In this document: in pieces, positions 60,423 to 64,000 of the stretch
How the letters are laid out: the number at the start of each line of letters is the position of its first letter
Numbering within the stretch: position 1 is the stretch's first letter
Source of the DNA: Lewinellaceae bacterium
GTDB lineage: Bacteria > Bacteroidota > Bacteroidia > Chitinophagales > Saprospiraceae
Length of the DNA: 64,000 bases
NCBI GenBank assembly: GCA_020636355.1
Contig: JACJYB010000003.1
Location: 460,635-524,634, forward strand
Direction of reading: 5' to 3'
Notes under the pieces: generated by a model
Databases searched by the model: none
What the model was told of the DNA's origin: nothing
Seen by the model: only the letters and a program-made list of their open reading frames with translations
Made by a program: the position numbers and the translations under genes

Positions 60423-62136
60423 AGGAACCGGGTTCCAAAGGTCTGCCATAACGTCGTCTGCGCCACCATTGATACAGGAATCCAAAGATAGTGAGAATCA
60501 ATAGTGGAAATGCAATATTGATCAATTGCCACTTACCCCTTTCCTCGTCCACCTTTGCCGTATTCAATAACCGCAGCTTAACTTCTTTGGACCGAGCCTC
60601 AATAAGCCCATCCTCATCAAGCAGGTAATCAATCGTATTCAGGATAAAGTCCTTATTCCCTTCATAGACCCGGTTCTCGTCCCGGTTGAAACCCAGTGGA
60701 AAATATTGCGACTCATTTCGCATTTGGTTCTTAATGATATCCCCATCGCCTACAATGACCATTTTGGTCGATGTGCTGGTCTCTTTGAAAGGCTCTCCCA
60801 TGGCTTCCAGTCCTTGCTCCATCTCTGGTTTTATCCGATTTTCGAAAAAGGAGGGGAACTCTCCTTCCAATAAAACTGCCAGGTTTTGAGTGGGATCATT
60901 AAAAGCTTCCGGAGGTGTTGGTTGACGGAGCATATCAAAACTCAGACGCAGCGGCGTATTCATGAATTTGGAATACGGTCCGGATGTAAATAGTATGGTT
61001 TTCTTTACTGCTGTTTTAGTCTTTAAAGTATCCAAAGTCGATGCAAAAAAGAGATTGATCGGGTTAATGTTCTTGACAATCGGGTTATCACTCTCCGGTA
61101 GGACAACCGGGAAAAAGTAATAAGGAAAAAGTTGCGTTTGCGGCTTATCGCCCTGCATCCCGGTGATCAATTGAATCGACGAACAACTGTAATCCAACAC
61201 CAAATTGTAATTATACCGGACTCCGTATCTTGTCAGCAGGCTAAACAAATTAATGTCGTTGGGAGGTGGAATAAATTCATTCCGGTCAGCGAGGCTATCC
61301 AGATCTGCCTGTACCCCATCGATAAGCCAAACGACTTTGCCTCCATTCATTATGTATTGATCAATTTTATAAAGATCCTTATCAGTGAATGGTAAGTGTG
61401 GCTTGGCAACTATCAGTAGGTCAACATCAGGATGAATCCGGTATTGGCTAGACAATTCTATCCGGCCAGTGTTGTATGAAGGTCTTAGCAAGGCCTCCAA
61501 CGCCTGGGTCTGATGAGGTAGCAATTCTCCGTGACCTGCAGTGAAGAGGATGTTTTTTTTCTTTTCCTGGATAAGCTTTTGTATGGCATTGGCAAACTTG
61601 AATTCAAGTTGGCTTATGGAGTTGTTAAAGGTAATTTCCGGCGGAACGCCTGGAATGTTGGCTTCTAATAAGTTCACATAGGTGTATCGTTCGCCGAAGG
61701 AAACTATGGCATATGGGAACGCTGCAACTTCTTTGACTTCATTTTTTCGACGGATTCTGACATTGGTGGGTACCATGCCGTCCTTTTTCAGCGCCTCAAA
61801 GCGTTGTTTAATTTCTTCTTCAGAACCGGAATTTGGGTCTTCGTAAAAGAATTGGATCTTCCAGTTAACCTGCTGAAATCCGGCTAACAAATCATCGGTG
61901 GCATTTTGTAACCTTCTCAATTCGGCCGGTATTTCCCCGGAAAGTAAAACCTTGATCGAAATGATATCCGGAACGCGTTTTAAGACCTTGGTGGTCGCCG
62001 AGGAAAGGGTGTAGCGGCTGTCATCCGTCACATCCCATTTCTTGTAGACAAACCCGCCGACCAGGTTTAGAGCAACCAGACCAGCAGCAAGAACAATCCA
62101 ATGAAGCAAGGGTTTTTCTCTGGAGATCAGACGCAT
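60415..62136 (-). CDS. gldG: Gliding-associated ABC transporter substrate-binding protein GldG
   Basis: A 573-residue membrane protein. An N-terminal transmembrane helix (about 12-32) is followed by the DUF4350/ABC-type uncharacterised N-terminal region (DSRYTLSSATTKVLKRVPDIISIKVLLSGEIP). The large extracytoplasmic domain contains FTAGHGELLPHQTQAL and GGKVVWLIDGV, and a C-terminal helix ends in WWRRRRYGRP. ATG 62136 (MRLISREKP) leaves a 16-bp gap to gldF. GldG works with the GldA-GldF ABC transporter in gliding of Flavobacterium-type cells. In Saprospiria its role may differ. Confidence 0.93.
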   Translation of the reverse strand: MRLISREKPLLHWIVLAAGLVALNLVGGFVYKKWDVTDDSRYTLSSATTKVLKRVPDIISIKVLLSGEIPAELRRLQNATDDLLAGFQQVNWKIQFFYEDPNSGSEEEIKQRFEALKKDGMVPTNVRIRRKNEVKEVAAFPYAIVSFGERYTYVNLLEANIPGVPPEITFNNSISQLEFKFANAIQKLIQEKKKNILFTAGHGELLPHQTQALEALLRPSYNTGRIELSSQYRIHPDVDLLIVAKPHLPFTDKDLYKIDQYIMNGGKVVWLIDGVQADLDSLADRNEFIPPPNDINLFSLLTRYGVRYNYNLVLDYSCSSIQLITGMQGDKPQTQLFPYYFFPVVLPESDNPIVKNINPINLFFASTLDTLKTKTAVKKTILFTSGPYSKFMNTPLRLSFDMLRQPTPPEAFNDPTQNLAVLLEGEFPSFFENRIKPEMEQGLEAMGEPFKETSTSTKMVIVGDGDIIKNQMRNESQYFPLGFNRDENRVYEGNKDFILNTIDYLLDEDGLIEARSKEVKLRLLNTAKVDEERGKWQLINIAFPLLILTIFGFLYQWWRRRRYGRPLEPGSYA

Positions 62137-62152
62137 CAAGGTATTGGTTTTA

Positions 62153-62881
62153 TCAATTTCGGGAAGCCAGAACCATAAAGCTGGCTTCAACAGATAACAA
62201 GATCAGCGTGAAGAAATACAAAAGGTCGCGGGAGTCAATGACCCCTCGGCTGATGGATGTATAGTGTGCATCAATGCCAAATTGCTGGATCATATAATCC
62301 CAGGAACCTACCCATCCCGGCAATTTACTGATGAAAACAAATCCCCATTGAAGAATAAAACACATAAATACACCGGCAATGAATGCAATGATTTGGTTCG
62401 TCGATAAAGTACTGGCCAGCATCCCGATACCCGTAAAACTGGCAGCCTGCAGCGCAAGACCTAAATATTCTGACAATGTTTCTCCCCCATCGACCATTGC
62501 CGGAGTTGCGGCCAGTGATTTTAGACTTAGAAAGTAGATTAAAGTAGGCAACAAGGTCAACAACACCAGACTTAGGTAGGCAAAATATTTACCCCAAACC
62601 AATTGAGCAAGCGTTATCGGTCTGGTAAGCAATAAATCAAGTGTACCGGTCTGGGACTCTTCCGCAAATGAACGCATGGTAATTGCGGGTATCATAATCG
62701 TAAGAATGGTTGGTGCTAATCGGAAGAAAGACTCCAAAGAAGCATAAGGATAATCCAACACACTGTATTCAGGAAAAACCCAGGTCATTAATCCCATGAC
62801 CAACAAAAAAAAGCCGATGACTATATACGCGATGAGTGAGCTAAACAACGATCTTATTTCCTGGCGGTAAATACTCCACAT
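62153..62881 (-). CDS. gldF: Gliding-associated ABC-2 permease GldF
   Basis: A 242-residue inner-membrane permease with six hydrophobic segments. It has the ABC-2 pattern, including IMIPAITMRSFAEESQTGTLDLLLTRPIT, the typical coupling region. Its start overlaps the gldA stop by one base (TGATG). It forms the transporter core with GldA. Confidence 0.94.
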   Translation of the reverse strand: MWSIYRQEIRSLFSSLIAYIVIGFFLLVMGLMTWVFPEYSVLDYPYASLESFFRLAPTILTIMIPAITMRSFAEESQTGTLDLLLTRPITLAQLVWGKYFAYLSLVLLTLLPTLIYFLSLKSLAATPAMVDGGETLSEYLGLALQAASFTGIGMLASTLSTNQIIAFIAGVFMCFILQWGFVFISKLPGWVGSWDYMIQQFGIDAHYTSISRGVIDSRDLLYFFTLILLSVEASFMVLASRN

Positions 62882-63783
62882 CAGGCATGAGTTAATTCAC
62901 GAAATACATCTTCCAAACTGTTATGTTCCTGGTACATTTCCAGAATTCTCAGATTATGTGCTACTGCGAAATCGAAGAGATGCGTCCGCAGATCTTCCTT
63001 CTCTCTTTGGCGTATGGAAAGTCTTTGATTGTCGATCATTTCAACTTCACGTAACAGCTTGTCATTTTTGAAATAATCCGCGGTCAACGGGCGATCAAAT
63101 TCGACGATGATCCGTTCATGTGATTTGATTTGTTTTTTCAAATCTGCCGTGGAATTATTTGCGATAATTTTCCCTTTATGGATGATAATCACCCGGTCAC
63201 ACATTGCTTCAACTTCTTGCATGATGTGTGTAGAAAGAAGAATGGTCTTGCCTTGTTGACGAATAATCTCCCGTATTTCAAGGATTTGATTCGGATCCAG
63301 GCCGGTGGTGGGTTCATCCAGGATCAAAACCTGGGGATCATGTATCAAAGCCTGAGCCAGTCCTACTCTTTGCCGATAACCTTTGGAGAGTTCCTTAATC
63401 AATTTATGGGCATGCGATACCAACCCGGTTTGCTTTATGATGTCGGTAATGCGAGACTGCCGATTAGGAATATGATAGATCTGTGAAACAAAATTCAAGT
63501 ACTCCTGAACAAACATATCGCCATAGAGTGGATTATTTTCCGGCAAATAACCAATCAACCTTTGGATTCCAATTGGATTCTTCCGTACATCCAAACCACA
63601 TACCGTTGCATGCCCCTCAGTAGGGGGCATCAGGCAAGTCAAAATCTTCATTGTTGTCGTTTTACCCGCACCGTTTGGTCCGAGAAATCCGACAATCTCT
63701 CCTTTCTTGATGGAAAAGGATATGTCATTTAATGCCTGGTTAGAGCCGTACCATTTATGGAGGTTCTGTACCTCAATTGACAT
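62881..63783 (-). CDS. gldA: Gliding-associated ABC transporter ATP-binding protein GldA
   Basis: A 300-residue ABC ATPase. Walker A is GPNGAGKTT, the ABC signature region is LSKGYRQRVGLAQAL, Walker B is QVLILDEPTTGLDPNQ and the switch His is STHIMQEV. The C-terminal extension (about 215-300) is typical of the GldA/ABC-2 group. It is the first gene of the run gldA-gldF-gldG-DUF4340-phospholipase-like-DUF368, all on the minus strand with gaps or overlaps below 25 bp. Confidence 0.95.
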   Translation of the reverse strand: MSIEVQNLHKWYGSNQALNDISFSIKKGEIVGFLGPNGAGKTTTMKILTCLMPPTEGHATVCGLDVRKNPIGIQRLIGYLPENNPLYGDMFVQEYLNFVSQIYHIPNRQSRITDIIKQTGLVSHAHKLIKELSKGYRQRVGLAQALIHDPQVLILDEPTTGLDPNQILEIREIIRQQGKTILLSTHIMQEVEAMCDRVIIIHKGKIIANNSTADLKKQIKSHERIIVEFDRPLTADYFKNDKLLREVEMIDNQRLSIRQREKEDLRTHLFDFAVAHNLRILEMYQEHNSLEDVFRELTHA

Positions 63784-63802
63784 ATTAACAGGGATTATAA
63801 TA

Positions 63803-63833
63803 TAAAAGTAATTGAATCATTCAGCGTACACAA
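63803..63833 (-). promoter_or_regulatory. Candidate promoter of the gld operon
   Basis: On the minus strand: TTG (63833-63831), 20 bp, TACTTTTA (63810-63803). The -7 element has A for the last G of the consensus. It predicts a leader of about 14 nt before the gldA ATG. Confidence 0.4.
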
Positions 63834-64000
63834 CTAAATAACAAAAAAAGTGCCCGTAATATTTCAGTGTGTTGGGCAGTAACGCTTAATCGAATCAAAG
63901 TGAGCAGCCATACGGCCAAAGGAAATTATCCCCACACGTATTTGTCGAAATTATCACCCGGTTCAATCCTCAATGAACATAGATTATGAATGTTCCCCTA

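Overview
The window reads as chromosomal DNA of a Bacteroidota bacterium, most likely a Saprospiria/Saprospiraceae-type lineage (the phylum is well supported, the family is inference). The evidence is: a gldA-gldF-gldG gliding-motility ABC operon; at least three proteins with type IX secretion (T9SS) C-terminal sorting domains; SprB-type repeats; the order rpmB-rpmG-DUF4295-ftsY; many GTG/TTG starts without strong Shine-Dalgarno sequences; and Bacteroidota promoters of the form TTG-N17-21-TAnnTTTG ahead of lepB, two tRNAs and a small membrane protein. I see no phage, insertion sequence, CRISPR array or rRNA. The window looks like ordinary chromosome rich in envelope and secreted-protein genes.

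Layout. 1-3551 (minus): a GNAT acetyltransferase, a class V aminotransferase, a PLP-dependent Ser/Thr dehydratase or racemase, and the 5' part of a DASS anion transporter, probably one operon. 3609-9721 (plus): an exported amidase, an overlapping vWA/AAA+ chelatase-like pair, and signal peptidase I. 9792-15451: a beta-propeller protein, an ECF sigma factor with a HEAT-repeat anti-sigma-like protein and two paralogous DUF4097-like exported proteins, then a subtilase. 15645-17438: tRNA-Arg, L28, L33, DUF4295 and FtsY. 17604-20486: a SprB-repeat T9SS cargo with a CxxCH motif. 20592-21641: MarR and YceI. 22077-28411: a fused alpha/beta-hydrolase-cyanophycinase, an M19 lipoprotein dipeptidase and a six-hairpin glycosidase. 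28528-31392: a CYTH protein facing the mnmA-lipoprotein-rimM operon. 31483-34002: TetR regulator and acyl-CoA dehydrogenase, with palindromic candidate operators. 34295-36524: a small membrane protein, tRNA-Gly, tRNA-Leu and small hypothetical genes. 36853-41406: a secreted hypothetical protein, a Tat-exported Gfo/Idh/MocA oxidoreductase and a GH36-like glycosidase. 41409-44750: a 24-bp tandem repeat, an APC amino-acid permease and an M48 lipoprotein protease. 44897-49237: a 1,446-residue T9SS cargo built of about 12 copies of one repeat. 49350-52255: CdaA (c-di-AMP synthase), M20 dipeptidase and TrmD. 52392-57227: a coiled-coil secreted protein, MiaE and a large T9SS subtilase. 57312-63783: gldA-gldF-gldG followed by a DUF4340-like lipoprotein, a phospholipase C/S1-P1-like protein and a DUF368 polyprenyl-phosphate carrier.

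How it works together. Most genes serve the cell envelope and exterior: T9SS cargo, gliding transport, signal peptidase, envelope-stress-type sigma regulation, lipoprotein proteases and peptidases, and glycan degradation. Interspersed are tRNA modification (MnmA, TrmD, MiaE) and ribosome genes (L28, L33, RimM). No single unmistakable new defence or mobile system is visible. The most original items are the 12-repeat giant surface protein, the hydrolase-cyanophycinase fusion beside a dipeptidase, the sigma/HEAT-anti-sigma/DUF4097 module, and palindromes placed over promoters of the mnmA/tetR and acyl-CoA dehydrogenase regions.
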